Origin: Terriglobia bacterium
GTDB taxonomy: Bacteria > Acidobacteriota > Terriglobia > Terriglobales > Acidobacteriaceae
DNA length: 64,000 nucleotides
Direction of reading: 5' to 3'
NCBI GenBank assembly: GCA_020072585.1
Contig: JAIQGL010000003.1
Location: 186,001-250,000, forward strand
Shown here: positions 52,715 to 62,036 of the stretch, piece after piece
Layout of the letters: each line of letters starts with the position of its first letter
How positions within the stretch are numbered: position 1 is the first letter of the stretch
Translations under genes and position numbers: made by a program
The notes under the pieces: generated by a model
The model's database searches: none
What the model was told of the DNA's origin: nothing
Seen by the model: only the letters and a program-made list of their open reading frames with translations

Positions 52715-53695
52715 ATGTTTGACCGCAGAGTCCGGCTGGCGATCACCTTTGTGGTGGCTCTTGCAGGAGTCTGTACAGGGCAGCGCACGCAGATTACGGA
52801 GCAGTCGCCGCGTCAGGCCATGATTGAGATGCTATCGGGAGGCGAGGCGCCGTTCAAAAAACATTTGACCGTGGAGATGCAAGGCAAACTCCAGAACCTG
52901 ATGAAGGGTTCTCTCGATAACGCTCCCAATCCCTTTCTGGCTTTGGTCGGGGCGCAATCTTCCGCGAGCAATAAGTTCCAGGCCTATGACATGGGGGAGA
53001 TTCTATTTTCGTTCAATAATCCCCAGGAACATGAGCGGTATGAACTTCGCATCGATAGTGATCAGCCGGCCGGAGATGAAGATAACATGGCGCTCTCCCT
53101 CCACCTGGTCCGCAACGGCGCGGAACGGGAGATACCCGTGGGTCTTCGGTTTGTCCTGAATATGAAGCGGCAGGGAGGCATCTGGCGATTGAACGCGGTT
53201 ACCTTCAGCGCCACTGTGCCGGTGGGCGATCCTCGGGTACTGGAGAAATCCTGGTGGGGGCCGGTACTGGCTGCTGCTACCGGAGGGGTTGATCCAACAG
53301 CGTCTACCGAGCCGATTGTAGTGGATGAGCGCCCCAAGATGAATCCTTTGCGAGCTGTACGCATGATCGGCATGGCGGAAAATATTTACGCACAGCAGCA
53401 CCCTGGGATCGGGTACACCTGCACGTTGGGCGACCTGGTAAACGTAGGCAAAGGCATGGACGAAGAGGGAATGTATAAGTTCATGGACGCAGACTTTGCC
53501 GACGGTCTTTACAACGGCTACAGATTTACCCTCAGTGGATGCGAACGCAGGCCCGCCCGGATGTTTCGCATTACGGCCGAGCCGGTGGCAGGCCGGGGCA
53601 AGGCCTATTGCTCTGATAGCGCAAACAATTTGCGCGCCTCTGAAGACGGACGGGGAACAACCTGCCTGATATCAGGAAAAATCGCCCACAAATAG
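52715..53695 (+). CDS. Secreted protein with pilin-like C-terminal domain
   Basis: The 326-residue product has a signal (ITFVVALAGVCTG), a central beta-rich part, then RAVRMIGMAENIYAQQHPGIGYTCTLGDL followed by DGLYNGYRFTLSGCE and a final GRGTTCLISGK. The latter resembles the globular part of type IV pilin-like proteins of Acidobacteriota without the N-terminal pilin helix. Function unknown. ATGs at the start have no strong ribosome site except AGAAGGTCCCGA. Confidence 0.7.
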   Translation: MFDRRVRLAITFVVALAGVCTGQRTQITEQSPRQAMIEMLSGGEAPFKKHLTVEMQGKLQNLMKGSLDNAPNPFLALVGAQSSASNKFQAYDMGEILFSFNNPQEHERYELRIDSDQPAGDEDNMALSLHLVRNGAEREIPVGLRFVLNMKRQGGIWRLNAVTFSATVPVGDPRVLEKSWWGPVLAAATGGVDPTASTEPIVVDERPKMNPLRAVRMIGMAENIYAQQHPGIGYTCTLGDLVNVGKGMDEEGMYKFMDADFADGLYNGYRFTLSGCERRPARMFRITAEPVAGRGKAYCSDSANNLRASEDGRGTTCLISGKIAHK

Positions 53696-53713
53696 ACGTC
53701 CCCATCTTTAGAT

Positions 53714-54277
53714 TTAGGGTTTTTGCACCTGCAGGTGGTTCTCAACCGAGAAAACTCCAGCCACGCCGTTCGCGCGTAAGGTAGCGGCGTCCTTATCTCC
53801 CTGAGAGTCCACCACACCTTCCAGCGTAACGTGACCGCCTTTCACAATGATATGGATCGGCGGCACCGATCCCATGGAATAACGAAAGAGCCGCTCGTCA
53901 TTGAAAATGGCCCGGGCTACCTGCGTGCGGATCCGGTCATCATTCGGGGAAGGAGGGAGAATCTCGATCTGATTGTTCACGCTCTCCACGCCTTCAATCT
54001 TCTTGACCACTTTTTCTGCCGAGTCCTTGAGGATTGCGTTGCGCACCTGTCCCGTCAGGGTGACTTTACTGCCTTCCGCTTTGTACTGAAGGTTATCGAA
54101 AATGCTGAGTTGGGGCAGCATGACCAGTTCGTGATAGACCTCGCGCGAGATCCTTTCCTGGAGGCGCTGTGCGCCATTGGATGTTTGCACGCTCGCGCCC
54201 GAATTTTGTGCCATGCCGGTGACCGACACGGTCGGACACATTAAACCTGCCAAAAGCCAATACAAAATCTTCTTCAT
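53714..54277 (-). CDS. BON-domain periplasmic protein
   Basis: The 187-residue product has a signal peptide (residues 4-23) and two BON domains: LQYKAEGSKVTLTGQVRNAI followed by VEGVESVNNQIEILP (about 60-110) and a second ending VKGGHVTLEGVVDSQGDKD with GVAGVFSVENHLQV (about 120-185). BON domains bind phospholipids at the outer-membrane inner face and respond to envelope stress. The gene's start overlaps the upstream gene by four bases. Confidence 0.88.
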   Translation of the reverse strand: MKKILYWLLAGLMCPTVSVTGMAQNSGASVQTSNGAQRLQERISREVYHELVMLPQLSIFDNLQYKAEGSKVTLTGQVRNAILKDSAEKVVKKIEGVESVNNQIEILPPSPNDDRIRTQVARAIFNDERLFRYSMGSVPPIHIIVKGGHVTLEGVVDSQGDKDAATLRANGVAGVFSVENHLQVQKP

Positions 54278-54705
54278 GTCGCTGCCTCCTTACCATCCCT
54301 CTTAGAAATGAGATGCGAGTAGCGGGAAATACGTTCTCCGTCCTGAACGCAACATTCAGTCATGCCGAGGCGCGTGGCCTGCTTCCGTGTCTTCAGGGCA
54401 GCGTCACCTTCTTGCCGCAGGTGCAATTGCAGTTGATGTTGACTAAGGGCGCTGAGGTTTTCTGCGTAGGAGTTGGCGCTGGAAGCAACTAGGTGAATCA
54501 CCTGTGTGCAGCGGATTTCACTGCCGGTACAATAGTAATCAACTCTTCTCTCAACGCTTAGACCCTTTAAAAATGCGGGTAAATCGCTCCCAGTTTCAAA
54601 ATGAATTACTGAAGTACTGTTGTCACTAATCAGGAATGCTTTAAAAATGAGCACGTACGTCGAGGCCGATGGGCTGCGGATGGATGCGCTCATCCGGTGA
54701 TTCAA
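54274..54705 (-). CDS. Hypothetical protein upstream of BON gene
   Basis: The 143-residue frame overlaps the BON gene by ATGA, which supports it as coupled. It has a Gln/Leu-rich middle (LSALSQHQLQLHLRQEG) and two cysteines in YYCTGSEIRCTQ. No family was recognised. If the first ATG is right, only 19 bases separate it from the divergent subunit gene at 54725, too little for two promoters, so a later start is likely. Confidence 0.48.
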   Translation of the reverse strand: MNHRMSASIRSPSASTYVLIFKAFLISDNSTSVIHFETGSDLPAFLKGLSVERRVDYYCTGSEIRCTQVIHLVASSANSYAENLSALSQHQLQLHLRQEGDAALKTRKQATRLGMTECCVQDGERISRYSHLISKRDGKEAAT

Positions 54706-54724
54706 GCAGGAGGAGAGGTTTTAA

Positions 54725-55351
54725 ATGAAAAAATACCTTACGATTTTTGCACTGGGAATGATGGCATTTTCCACAGCGGCATTTGCCGGCACAACGGCGA
54801 CCAACACCAACACTGTGTCGCCGACGTTGCAGATTTCGGCCACCATTCAGTCGGCAGTACAGCTCACCTTGAGCACAGGCACCGCCGCGGTAACTCATTG
54901 CGCCGTTACAGCCGGCGCGGGAACAGATTACGCCATGGACTTTGGCACGGTTGATGCTCTTGGCATCAACAACGGGTCATGCAACAAGTTCGCGCCCGCC
55001 ACGCCTGGCGTCAGCAACGCCATTTACTGGTCGGATTACAACCTGACCCCGGTTTTCACCAGCCAGGCGGCAAGCTCCAACGCGTCCATTACCGCCAAGG
55101 TGACCACCGACTTTGCCGCACCGAACAATATTCTTGTCGTACGTGATAGCGCTAACTCCAGCACAGTCCCGGCCAGCGCCGCGGCTTTCACTGCTTTGAG
55201 CACAGGAACTCCTGACATCATCGCCGGTCCGGTCGTAAGCGGAACGGCACTTACACGTTTTATCGGTGTGGCGGTTACGCCGTCGAACGCTGCTGGCGTC
55301 CTGACCGGCGCGCAGTCAGCCACCGTTACCTTTACTTTGACAGTCCAGTAA
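54725..55351 (+). CDS. Secreted subunit, one-domain, chaperone/usher-like operon
   Basis: The 208-residue product has a signal peptide (MKKYLTIFALGMMAFSTAAFA) and one domain with ATIQSAVQLTLSTG, YAMDFGTVDALG, LTPVFTS, VTTDFAAPNNILVVRDS, RFIGVAVTPSNAAG and the terminal ATVTFTLTVQ. The layout (all beta, ending in a hydrophobic strand) suits a fibre subunit of chaperone-usher type (SCPU-like). The same domain occurs twice in the next gene. The GGAGGAGAGG ribosome site is strong, so the subunit is probably abundant. Confidence 0.85.
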   Translation: MKKYLTIFALGMMAFSTAAFAGTTATNTNTVSPTLQISATIQSAVQLTLSTGTAAVTHCAVTAGAGTDYAMDFGTVDALGINNGSCNKFAPATPGVSNAIYWSDYNLTPVFTSQAASSNASITAKVTTDFAAPNNILVVRDSANSSTVPASAAAFTALSTGTPDIIAGPVVSGTALTRFIGVAVTPSNAAGVLTGAQSATVTFTLTVQ

Positions 55352-55387
55352 TGCGGTCTGTCGCGGGGGCCAGCCGCTTGCCCCGTA

Positions 55388-56542
55388 GTGATCGGGATGA
55401 TGAGAGTATGCAACCATGACCTTCGACGCCCACGCCTCCCCGTCGTCAAGTCCGGTGGGAAGGTGTATTGGGCGTCGTGTGTCGGTTCGCATCGCACTCT
55501 CATCATTCTTTTTTTAGTGATTCTGGCAGCCAGGCAGGCCCAGGCTGCTCCAAGTTTTTCTCTTTTGCAAGCGCCGGGTGGCCTTGGCGGTACTCTGGTC
55601 GGAAGCAATTACCTCAATACATTCGGCACTATGAATGCGCTTGGCCTCGGCACGCCGCAAGGCGGTTTAACGGTTGCGGTGCTTGCCAATGGCGCGCTCT
55701 ACTTCACTCCGTTTCAGGTACGTTTCCGGGGCTTGGTTGGAGGCCAGCGGGCGTCGCTTACCGCTTATGTGAGCACGAACTTTACTCATCCTTTGGCGCA
55801 AGTGATTCAGAATTGCCCGAGCACCGCAACTTGTACGACATCGGGTGGGTTCAGCACCATGTCAACGGTCCAGGCTGCGCCCAGTGTTGTCGTTGCAAAC
55901 GGGGGAAACGCGACGGTTACGAGTGGAATCGGAATTTTTCTTCCCGATAACAACGGAGCCACGGCATTTTCGGGGGTCGATAACACTGCTATTGTGACCT
56001 ACGTGATGCGGGACGTAGCGAATAACGCGGTCCTGCAAACCGCAACGTGGTCGTTCAATGCTACGCCGAACAACACCGTGCAGACTGCCGTGAAACTTAC
56101 CCTGGCCACGGCGGCTGGCGGCCTGACGGTCACAACTGCGGCAGACTATTCCATGAATTTTGGGAACGTAAATGGATTAGGGTTTGGTCCGGGCGCTGGG
56201 CTAACCACGGTCGCCGCGGCCGGTGGCGTTGTCTATTCCACCCCTTATCTTCTCAATCCGGTATTTACTGATTTCACTTCCACCACGGCGACGATCAAAG
56301 TGTTCGTCAGCACAAACTTCGCCCATCCGGCAGTTCTCCAGGCGCGTGATGCCGCCGCCAGCAGCGGCCCGTACAACAACATAGGGCTTACGGCCGGGAC
56401 AGCAACTCAAATTACAGCCGCAGCAGCCAATCGCAGCTCCATTACGCGTTTTCTTGGCTTGTTCGTTTCCAACGTAAATGGTGCAACGTCATTCAGAGGG
56501 AATGACTCAGCCATCCTGACCTTCACGCTAACGGTGCCCTAA
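55388..56542 (+). CDS. Secreted subunit, two-domain, chaperone/usher-like operon
   Basis: The 384-residue product has a hydrophobic signal (LIILFLVILAARQAQA) and two copies of the domain of its neighbour: (1) about 55-225 with FGTMNALGLG, YFTPFQVRF, VSTNFTHPL, and (2) about 225-384 with YSMNFGNVNGLGFG, YSTPYLLNPVFTD, VSTNFAHPAVLQARD, RFLGLFVSN and the C-terminal AILTFTLTVP. It may be a tip or adaptor subunit. The start is uncertain (GTG at 55388 or a later ATG). The stop overlaps the chaperone start (TAATG). Confidence 0.82.
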   Translation: MIGMMRVCNHDLRRPRLPVVKSGGKVYWASCVGSHRTLIILFLVILAARQAQAAPSFSLLQAPGGLGGTLVGSNYLNTFGTMNALGLGTPQGGLTVAVLANGALYFTPFQVRFRGLVGGQRASLTAYVSTNFTHPLAQVIQNCPSTATCTTSGGFSTMSTVQAAPSVVVANGGNATVTSGIGIFLPDNNGATAFSGVDNTAIVTYVMRDVANNAVLQTATWSFNATPNNTVQTAVKLTLATAAGGLTVTTAADYSMNFGNVNGLGFGPGAGLTTVAAAGGVVYSTPYLLNPVFTDFTSTTATIKVFVSTNFAHPAVLQARDAAASSGPYNNIGLTAGTATQITAAAANRSSITRFLGLFVSNVNGATSFRGNDSAILTFTLTVP

Positions 56543-57360
56543 TGAAGATCAAAACAACAAAACGCCATCTGTATCTGCTTGCGGCCCTTGCTGGTTTGGC
56601 CGCAGGCTGCCTCCCGGCCCGCGCGCAGTCGCTTGGTCTTGCGCCAGCACAGGTAGTAGAGAAATTCAAGCCTGGCGTGCCATTTGAGTTCGCTCTCTCC
56701 ACCGTAAATACTGGTGAAACGCCCGTAGACATGAGCGTGGAAATTACCGATTTCTGGTATGACGAGAAGAACGAGAAGGTTTTTTCTTCACCAGGAACAT
56801 CGCCGCGCTCCGCGGCTAACTGGATCCAGTTTGTACCTGACCACTTTGAGGTGGGACCGCATGGCACGCAGAAGATGAAGGCGATTGTCACGCCTCCGGC
56901 GGACGCAAAAGGCGGTTATTACGCGGTACTCTTTGTACAGTCCAAACCGCAGCTCTCTTTTCCCAAGAATGATGGCAAGGGCGTGTTCACCAGCATGCGT
57001 ATCGGCTGCCTGGTGCTCCTGCGCGCGGAGACGACCGAGGACTACAAGATTGAGCTCAGCAATATGAAAGTGACTCCACCGGCCGATACTCGCGGATTGG
57101 CCGTGGACTTTGACCTTTTGAATTCGAGCAATACGCACATCTTCCCCGTGGCCCGCGTGGCCGTGCTTGATGCCAATAGAAAACTGGTGGGTAAAGGGGA
57201 AAGCGATGAAAAACGCTTTCTGCCGGGACAGAAAAATTCCATGCATGTGGAATGGGCGGGCAAGCTGCCGCCGGGGAGCTATACGGCCCTGCTCACCGTG
57301 GCATACGGTGAAGACCACATAGAGACGCAGCAAATTGCATTCAGTGTAGCTGGACAGTAG
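56542..57360 (+). CDS. PapD-like periplasmic chaperone
   Basis: The 272-residue product has a signal (LYLLAALAGLAAG) and two Ig-like halves: GVPFEFALSTVNTGETPVDMSVEITDFW as the first (typical opening of pili-assembly chaperones) and the block GTQKMKAIVTPPADAKGGYYAVLFVQSKP, then a second domain VDFDLLNSSNTHIFPVARVAVLD ending MHVEWAGKLPPGSYTALLTV. Conserved contact residues of the classical PapD family (Arg8, Lys112) are not obvious. It is coupled to the subunit gene and followed 11 bp later by the outer-membrane component. Confidence 0.75.
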   Translation: MKIKTTKRHLYLLAALAGLAAGCLPARAQSLGLAPAQVVEKFKPGVPFEFALSTVNTGETPVDMSVEITDFWYDEKNEKVFSSPGTSPRSAANWIQFVPDHFEVGPHGTQKMKAIVTPPADAKGGYYAVLFVQSKPQLSFPKNDGKGVFTSMRIGCLVLLRAETTEDYKIELSNMKVTPPADTRGLAVDFDLLNSSNTHIFPVARVAVLDANRKLVGKGESDEKRFLPGQKNSMHVEWAGKLPPGSYTALLTVAYGEDHIETQQIAFSVAGQ

Positions 57361-57371
57361 GGAATGAGACA

Positions 57372-60371
57372 TTGAGATTTCAACGCAACATTACCGTGAT
57401 GGTCACGCTGCTGGGCAGCCTGCTTTCGATGTGGGCGCCCGGCCCAGCCGTCGCGCAATCCGTGGACACAAATGGCGTGCCTTCTCTGGTGGAAGTGTAC
57501 TGGCAGTGGTCGCGGACCATTACCGCGCCCGCGCTCACGAACCTCATCGTGCTCGACCAGGAAATTGCCCGGGTGGAAGTTGTCAACGATGGCCTGCATA
57601 TCTTTGGACTGGAACGCGGTGAAACAGTTCTGCTGGGCTATCTGCATGATAAGCCTGTAAGCATTCGTGTGAGAGTGGTTGGCCGCCCGCCCATGGTGAT
57701 TTCGCCGGCAACGCTTCGCCGCCAGAGTGAGATGGCGCAGGGCAGCTTTGGCTCCAGTGTGCAGATTGCCAATGCCGGCGGACAAACCACCTCGGCCGTC
57801 GTCAACGATTTTTACTGGACGCAGCCAGCCGGCAACCAGGGCCGCTTATATATCAATACGCAAATGGAGGACAACAATCTGGAAGGCGGCCATGCATTCA
57901 ACATCCGCCATGGAACCATTGCGTATCGCAGCCCCGGCATGGATGTGAGCCTTCTCGACAATGTATTCAGCCTCACCAATAACGGCACGCAGCATTATCT
58001 GAGCCCCTTCACCTATTCTGATTCAATTGAGTTGCGCGGCGCCGGACTGACCCTGCGGCATGGCGACAATCAATATATGTTTTTTGGCGGGACCACTGTC
58101 CCGTTCTACTTTCTGACTCTGGGCTCCACGCGCGACATCGGCGGCTTCTCATTCAATCGCAAGCAGTCCAAAAAACTGAACCTCTTTGCCACCACCAGCT
58201 ACATTAATTCACCGGCGGATTTATTCAGTCCCATAGGCGGACGGCGCGATGACTTTATGCAGACTGGCGGCTTTGGCTATCAGCCCAGCGGTCAATGGAC
58301 CATACAGGGCACAGGCGGCTTGAGCACGCATGGCGGAATGGGGCGCGGAGAAGTCAACTACATCAGCCACCGCCTTACCTTCTTTGCCGCCGGCGGATCA
58401 TCCTCTCTTCTGTTCCCACTGAACCGGGTCCAGTCATTGTTTTCCGGCACAACTTCAGCAAAAGCCGGAATGACCTGGAGTTCAAGTGATCGCTTGAGCG
58501 AATCGCTGTACTATCAGCACACTATCACGCAGTCTTTCGGCAACATCATTCATGCCGGCAGCTCGGACTATCTGACCCCGGCCTTTTCGTGGCGCGTGAA
58601 CCCGCGCGATGACGTGAATTTCAGCTATACCTTCAGCCGCAATGATGGCGGCTTCTCAACCCAGTCCACTACCGGCAATCGTTTTGATACCGGCTGGCGG
58701 CATCAGATAACGCCGCGGATGTCCAACGCCGCACAGTTCGTGGCTGGCTCATTGCAGGACCCGTTGCAGCTCAGCTCAGAAGATGAATTTTCCTTTCGCG
58801 ATTCGCTTACCTTTCTGATCAAGGGCGGAAGCATGATGGTCGGGCTCGAACACGACCGCCGCAATCCTTCCCTGGTGCGGAAGCTTGGGTCTGAGCTGGA
58901 ACTTCTATCGCCGACGCTGCAAGCGTTGTTCCTGCAAGACCCGATTTCATTCGTGGAGTCGAACAACCTGCCGCCTGAGGTGAAGGCCCTTCTGGAGGCG
59001 CAGGTCCCAATCAGCACGTCGATTTCAGCATCAGCACAGCTCCGGCCCTGGAAGAAGCTGAGCTTCAACCCTAATTTCGCTTTTGCGCGCACATCGAACG
59101 GGAAGACTGATTCATGGACGCCGTTCGTCGGATACTCTCTGGCTTATCAGGTGCGCCCTTCCTTTGACTTCAATTCTGGCATGACCAACGTGTGGGTGCT
59201 GGGCAACAACGCGAACACCGTACAGCGCTCCACTCTGGTGTACTTCGGATTTACCAAAAGGTTCAGTGCCATGCCGGGCGCCTTCGTGCCTTCGCGCCAC
59301 GTTTCCCGGATCATTGAAGGCCGCGTCTTTCGCGATAACAACGTCAACGGTGCATTTAACTTTGGTGAGCAGGGGCTGGTCGGTCTTCAGGTGCGGCTGG
59401 ATGACGGCGAGATCGCGGAAACCGATGAGCAGGGCCGGTATAAGTTCTCTGATGTCAGCCAGGGCGAGCATAGCGTTTCTCTGGCGCTGACGCAGTTTGC
59501 AGGCTCTGTACGGATGACCACCAAGAACCAGGCGTCGGTAGACTTGATCCGGCAGCGGATCAGCGTGGTGAATTTTGGCATTGTCGATTTTGCCCGCGTT
59601 ACCGGCAGCGTGTTCAACGATTTGCGTTTTGAAGGCAAACGGCCGCCGGATGCGAAAGGCCTTGCCGGCGTCCACCTGACCCTGGACGATGGCACGCGCA
59701 GGCGTACGATTGTTGCGCAGGATACCGGTGAGTTTGAGGTCGACGATGTTTCTCCCGGCGACTATAGGATTAGCGTGGATTCAAGCACGCTTCCCGCGAA
59801 CTACTCGCTAGGGGAAGATACCTTCACTCTTCACGTCTCACCGGTTTCAACCACGGTGCAGAACATTCCCGCGCGTGCTCTGCGATCGATTGCCGGAAGA
59901 GTGTTTGTAAAGGTTCTGGCGGAACCCGCAGCCCAGCCTGTTGACTCGGGCAAGCTGAAGATCAGCGGCATGCCTGCCGGATCAGTCCGCAGCCAGCGCG
60001 GCGGAGGACAACAGGCAGGAGGCCGGGTAAGCCAGACAGGGCGCGGGCAGGCGCAGGGAACCAGCGGCGCTGCAACCGGAGGAGACTACAACCTGGTGCC
60101 GCTTGCCGGAGTCCAGATCACCGCCGGGTATGGAACGGTCAAGACAGATGAGAACGGAAACTTTCTGCTTCGCGATCTTCCCGCAGGCGACCTGACCGTA
60201 ACGTTGATCTCCGCAAAGGATTTGCCGGAAGGAATGAAGGTCCCGTCAGGACAGGTGAAAATGCCTGCCGATCCCATTCAGGTGCAGGGAGCGTCCATCG
60301 TAATCAGTAATCCTGACCTGGCGCCTTACCTTGTGGACACGCCGAAAGCAGACGCGCCAAAATCCAAATAG
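57372..60371 (+). CDS. Large usher-like outer-membrane protein with Ig/Cna-B domains
   Basis: The 999-residue product has a signal (residues 8-29), an N-terminal beta domain (35-115) with IARVEVVNDGLHIFGLERG and TVLLGYLHDKPVSIRVRV that recalls the pilus-formation N-terminal domain of CpaC secretins, then about 500 residues of amphipathic strands (YGYQPS, RVNPRDDVNFSYTFSRND) suited to a beta barrel. Three Cna-B/SdrD-like domains follow (about 645-735, 740-830, 835-980; RDNNVNGAFNFGEQGLVG; TGEFEVDDVSPGDYRI; NGNFLLRDLPAGDLTV). A Gly/Gln/Arg segment lies at 880-905. The start is TTG. It is probably the export pore of the operon, but no classical usher signature is clear. Confidence 0.78.
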   Translation: MRFQRNITVMVTLLGSLLSMWAPGPAVAQSVDTNGVPSLVEVYWQWSRTITAPALTNLIVLDQEIARVEVVNDGLHIFGLERGETVLLGYLHDKPVSIRVRVVGRPPMVISPATLRRQSEMAQGSFGSSVQIANAGGQTTSAVVNDFYWTQPAGNQGRLYINTQMEDNNLEGGHAFNIRHGTIAYRSPGMDVSLLDNVFSLTNNGTQHYLSPFTYSDSIELRGAGLTLRHGDNQYMFFGGTTVPFYFLTLGSTRDIGGFSFNRKQSKKLNLFATTSYINSPADLFSPIGGRRDDFMQTGGFGYQPSGQWTIQGTGGLSTHGGMGRGEVNYISHRLTFFAAGGSSSLLFPLNRVQSLFSGTTSAKAGMTWSSSDRLSESLYYQHTITQSFGNIIHAGSSDYLTPAFSWRVNPRDDVNFSYTFSRNDGGFSTQSTTGNRFDTGWRHQITPRMSNAAQFVAGSLQDPLQLSSEDEFSFRDSLTFLIKGGSMMVGLEHDRRNPSLVRKLGSELELLSPTLQALFLQDPISFVESNNLPPEVKALLEAQVPISTSISASAQLRPWKKLSFNPNFAFARTSNGKTDSWTPFVGYSLAYQVRPSFDFNSGMTNVWVLGNNANTVQRSTLVYFGFTKRFSAMPGAFVPSRHVSRIIEGRVFRDNNVNGAFNFGEQGLVGLQVRLDDGEIAETDEQGRYKFSDVSQGEHSVSLALTQFAGSVRMTTKNQASVDLIRQRISVVNFGIVDFARVTGSVFNDLRFEGKRPPDAKGLAGVHLTLDDGTRRRTIVAQDTGEFEVDDVSPGDYRISVDSSTLPANYSLGEDTFTLHVSPVSTTVQNIPARALRSIAGRVFVKVLAEPAAQPVDSGKLKISGMPAGSVRSQRGGGQQAGGRVSQTGRGQAQGTSGAATGGDYNLVPLAGVQITAGYGTVKTDENGNFLLRDLPAGDLTVTLISAKDLPEGMKVPSGQVKMPADPIQVQGASIVISNPDLAPYLVDTPKADAPKSK

Positions 60372-60382
60372 GGCGGCAGCCC

Positions 60383-61468
60383 CTATGCAGGCTTCCCATG
60401 AAATAAGAAAAATAGTTCGATCATCAGGATCAGCACCACGATAAACTCCAGAAGAAAACCGCGTGACTGATGAAACTGCTCGATCATGAAATCGTAAAGT
60501 TCGTCGGCTGTGCGCAGCTTTTCCTGGACTAGCGCTTGATAATTTGTCACGCCGATCTTGACGGCACAAAGCTTGTAGACCCGCGCAAAAAACATGTCTC
60601 CCACAAACTTAAGGGCGTTGCTGGTGCGTTCCGTCAGTTCACTCACGTCAAGCAGCATCGTGCGCAGTCCTGCGGCGCCGCTCCGCATGCGCCATCCATA
60701 GAGAAGGCCTTTACGGCTTTCCACGAAATCGTAAACGCGCTCCAATTCGCGCGTCAGCATGTCGTCATAATGGCGAAATTGCAGAAGCTGAGAGTTGGCA
60801 TATTCCAGCAGCCTGATCGTGGGTTCCGCTCCGGCGGGTGTATCAAAAAGAAAGGCCGCATTCCAGCCGGCGACGATGAGATCATTCTGGTAATACGACA
60901 TGCACCCTTGCAGGACCTCCGCGCGCTCCTGCACGGCAAGCGGCGTTACGTCACCACGCACAATCTGGCTGATCTCATTTCCGTATTGCTGCAGCAGCTC
61001 TGCACCGGTCGTTATGCCGGCAACGGAATGCAGGTGAATCACGTAATAATCTTCGCTGAGCCAGTCGCTATAAGGCTTTACCAGGGCCGCGCTGATTCGC
61101 TGCAACTCTTCCCGGATCGTGTTACGGCAGAGATCGTCAAATGTGGTGCCGGAGATCCAGCTTCCTGCCAGTTGTTTCAGCTCGTCCCAGGTACCGGAAA
61201 AGGCAAAACGCAACAACAAACTCACAACACCATAATCATAGTACTGAAGCGTGGCTTCAAACCGCTCTCCGGTTGCAAGAGACAAAGGCGCTAACGGCTC
61301 CATGACCGGGGGACGCTCAAAACGCACGTGTTCTGGCGCCGGGTGTTTAAAGGCTGACGAGATGCGCGTGCCGCCGATCAGTGGCGGCAGATCAGAGAGT
61401 TTGATCTCCTCGGCAATGTCATACAGGCTTAGTACGACGATGGAGCCTTGAAGGTTCACGTTGGCCAT
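60383..61468 (-). CDS. RMD1/YagE (DUF155)-family membrane protein
   Basis: The 361-residue product has the DUF155 blocks YYDYGVVSLLLRF, LLEYANSQLLQFRHYDDMLTRELERVYDF and LRTADELYDFMIEQFHQSRGFLLEFIVVLILMIELFF, the last part being a C-terminal membrane helix. Eukaryotic relatives act in mitochondria; the bacterial role is unknown. A single gene, convergent with the usher-like gene. Confidence 0.85.
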   Translation of the reverse strand: MANVNLQGSIVVLSLYDIAEEIKLSDLPPLIGGTRISSAFKHPAPEHVRFERPPVMEPLAPLSLATGERFEATLQYYDYGVVSLLLRFAFSGTWDELKQLAGSWISGTTFDDLCRNTIREELQRISAALVKPYSDWLSEDYYVIHLHSVAGITTGAELLQQYGNEISQIVRGDVTPLAVQERAEVLQGCMSYYQNDLIVAGWNAAFLFDTPAGAEPTIRLLEYANSQLLQFRHYDDMLTRELERVYDFVESRKGLLYGWRMRSGAAGLRTMLLDVSELTERTSNALKFVGDMFFARVYKLCAVKIGVTNYQALVQEKLRTADELYDFMIEQFHQSRGFLLEFIVVLILMIELFFLFHGKPA

Positions 61469-61532
61469 GCTTCGTCCTGTACAGCAGAAGTCTCATGACA
61501 CAGTGTACCCGGCCCCAGAGCGTCAGGGATTA

Positions 61533-61889
61533 CTACTTTATGATGACTGTGACGACTCTGACCTGTTCTTCCTTTGCGAAGCTGCCAGCGGAATTCACCA
61601 GCATTGGGCGAACTTCTTCTGTAACGGAGAGTCTATCCTCTTGCGGAGACAGATTGTAAGTGACCAGATCTTCGTCGCGGTCGCGATCTCTATCGCGATG
61701 TCGATGATCACGAGGCGGAAGGACTACCGGCATCACAATCACGTTGATGTGCAGTTCGGCTTGCGCCGAGCTGCCGTTGGACTGGCTATTCTGGGCGAAT
61801 GATGGCAGGCTCAATAGGACTGCGGCGAATGCGGCGAACAGGGTCGCAAGGGTCCGCATGCGGGGGAAAGTAAAAATATACATGCGCAT
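61533..61889 (-). CDS. Small secreted protein with Arg-Asp/His run
   Basis: The 118-residue product has a signal peptide (about residues 11-33) and LPPRDHRHRDRDRDRDED in the centre, then DRLSVTEEVRPMLVNSAG and a hydrophobic end. The basic/acidic repeat resembles the tail of the VCBS-repeat protein at 30736. The start at 61889 has GGAAGGAAGAC upstream. Function unknown. Confidence 0.72.
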   Translation of the reverse strand: MRMYIFTFPRMRTLATLFAAFAAVLLSLPSFAQNSQSNGSSAQAELHINVIVMPVVLPPRDHRHRDRDRDRDEDLVTYNLSPQEDRLSVTEEVRPMLVNSAGSFAKEEQVRVVTVIIK

Positions 61890-62036
61890 GTCTTCCTTCC
61901 AGGTCTGATACCTATCGGCTCAGCGGCGTTGTTCCATGAGCAAAAAAAGACCTGGGTTTTAGGAACGGACATCGCGGCGCCTGATGGGAACCAACCTGGG
62001 ACAGGGCACCATCATATCCAAAAGTCGGTCCGGCGG

